Assembly (NCBI GenBank): GCA_036004685.1
Contig: DASYRE010000041.1
Span: forward strand, 1-64,000
Source: Candidatus Polarisedimenticolia bacterium
GTDB taxonomy: Bacteria > Acidobacteriota > Polarisedimenticolia > Gp22-AA2 > AA152
Direction: 5' to 3'
DNA length: 64,000 bases
This document shows positions 63,471 through 64,000 of the stretch, piece after piece. Under the pieces are notes generated by a model. The model made no database searches. It had not been told where the DNA came from and saw only the letters and a list, made by a program, of their open reading frames with translations. Numbering within the stretch: the stretch's first letter is position 1; every line of letters starts with the position of its first letter. Both the position numbers and the translations under genes were made by a program.

Positions 63471-63488
63471 GTATCGTGCGCTGCGGCC

Positions 63489-63517
63489 TTGGCCGCCGGG
63501 ATCGACCGCCGTATAAT
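63489..63517 (+). promoter_or_regulatory. Promoter of the terminal exported-protein gene
   Basis: TTGGCC (63489-63494), 17-base spacer, perfect TATAAT (63512-63517); start predicted near 63524. Confidence 0.65.
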
Positions 63518-63582
63518 GATGAAGCCGTCCGCACTATAACACAGGGCTTCGAAGGGCAACGGGTTCCAGGAAGGGGGAGGGA

Positions 63583-64000
63583 GTGCGCGAATTCCAAGCA
63601 GTGCGCCCGGTGGCGCTTTTCGTCTTGCTGGCCCTTCTCGGGCCGATGCACGCCTTCACTCAGGAGAAGCCTCCGGTCAAGGCGGCCCCTCCCCCGCCGG
63701 CCGCCGAGGCGGGCACGGCGACGGGCGATATGGGGACGCTGGTGGTCCATCTCGCCGGGAACCGCAAGTTCTGCGTGGATCGCAACGAAGTCGGGGCGAA
63801 GCCGGGAACCGTCAAACCGCGTCAGGAGCGTAGCTCCCCGCTGGTGACGACGTTCGGATACAAGTACCAGATTTCGGCGAGCCGCCGCGGCACGAGCTCC
63901 ATCATCAAGCTCATGGAATCGCCGACCACCCGCACCGCCTACATGCAGAAGCAGGCTCCCCGAAAATCCCTTCCCCAGCCGCGGCTCGCGACCCCCAAGG
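63583..64000 (+). CDS. Exported protein, 3' truncated by window end
   Basis: At least 139 residues, from the GTG at 63583 with a very strong GGAAGGGGGAGG ahead of it. Residues 1-27 are a signal peptide (VALFVLLALLGPMHAFTQ). The next 20 are Pro/Ala rich. Then GDMGTLVVHLAGNRKFCVDRNEVGAKPGTVK resembles a small beta domain, followed by a basic stretch. No stop before the window edge; a full domain assignment needs the rest. Function unknown. Confidence 0.65.
   Translation, partial: MREFQAVRPVALFVLLALLGPMHAFTQEKPPVKAAPPPPAAEAGTATGDMGTLVVHLAGNRKFCVDRNEVGAKPGTVKPRQERSSPLVTTFGYKYQISASRRGTSSIIKLMESPTTRTAYMQKQAPRKSLPQPRLATPK

Noticed and set aside
1-64000. CRISPR array
   Set aside because: No evenly spaced direct repeats were seen anywhere in the window.

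Overview
The window is GC-rich, densely packed bacterial chromosome with many 1-8 base gene overlaps (TGATG, GTGA, TTGA), frequent GTG/TTG starts and recognisable sigma-70 promoters. Gene content (futalosine-type menaquinone enzyme MqnE, Dxs, RNase Y, MutS2, bactofilin, SdhAB with an internal-Cys-rich SdhB, DUF5916 outer-membrane protein, O-antigen ligase/TPR protein) suggests a Gram-negative, respiring bacterium of the Acidobacteriota/Myxococcota type. I cannot fix the phylum from sequence alone. No rRNA, tRNA or CRISPR array was recognised.

Layout: 1-2531 end of a succinate dehydrogenase operon, closed by a MITE-like inverted-repeat element. 2688-12851 assorted single genes and short operons (YigZ, exported YciI-like protein, bactofilin, small cytochrome c, geranylgeranyl-reductase-like flavoprotein, O-antigen ligase/TPR, DUF2007 plus heptose-kinase-like GHMP kinase, GH113-like glycosidase). 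12858-22273 rhomboid protease, then a long plus-strand run: dxs, leucyl aminopeptidase, moaB, a GlcD-type flavoprotein, gamma-carbonic anhydrase, DHH phosphoesterase, ElbB-like, moaD, moaE. A convergent secreted-protein gene has its terminator inside the moaE 3' end.

22734-26403 is an AT-richer insert with near-perfect 15-bp terminal inverted repeats and a possible 7-bp target duplication. It encodes an IS1-like transposase plus cargo: two small membrane proteins, an H1-like basic peptide, and an XRE-ImmA/IrrE regulator with its 180-aa partner. It abuts the promoter of a structured RNA (26437-26593) that folds like 6S RNA and lies upstream of rny.

26833-35140 is a plus-strand run from rny through mqnE, pabC-like, pabB and a HAD phosphatase to membrane and lipoprotein genes. 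35161-44346 holds a thioredoxin-like protein, a DMT transporter, a tri-haem cytochrome c, a DUF5916 beta-barrel, a ribbon-helix-helix/nadA operon, a peroxiredoxin, an unknown gene with queG, and a 2H phosphoesterase. 44416-49730 (minus strand) is the most distinctive metabolic block: TetR, then three molybdenum-hydroxylase subunits whose FAD subunit carries the extra four-cysteine loop of 4-hydroxybenzoyl-CoA reductase, then a MocA/MobA-like cytidylyltransferase. The molybdenum genes moaB, moaD and moaE elsewhere in the window could supply its cofactor.

49895-56265 holds a DUF6687-like gene, a membrane protein, a secreted subtilase and a ketosynthase/methyltransferase/flavoprotein mini-cluster. 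56383-64000 holds a CBS protein, an HTH coiled-coil protein, a divergent HU-like protein under a perfect 8-5-8 palindrome, exported proteins, MutS2, and a final truncated secreted protein preceded by a long structured leader.
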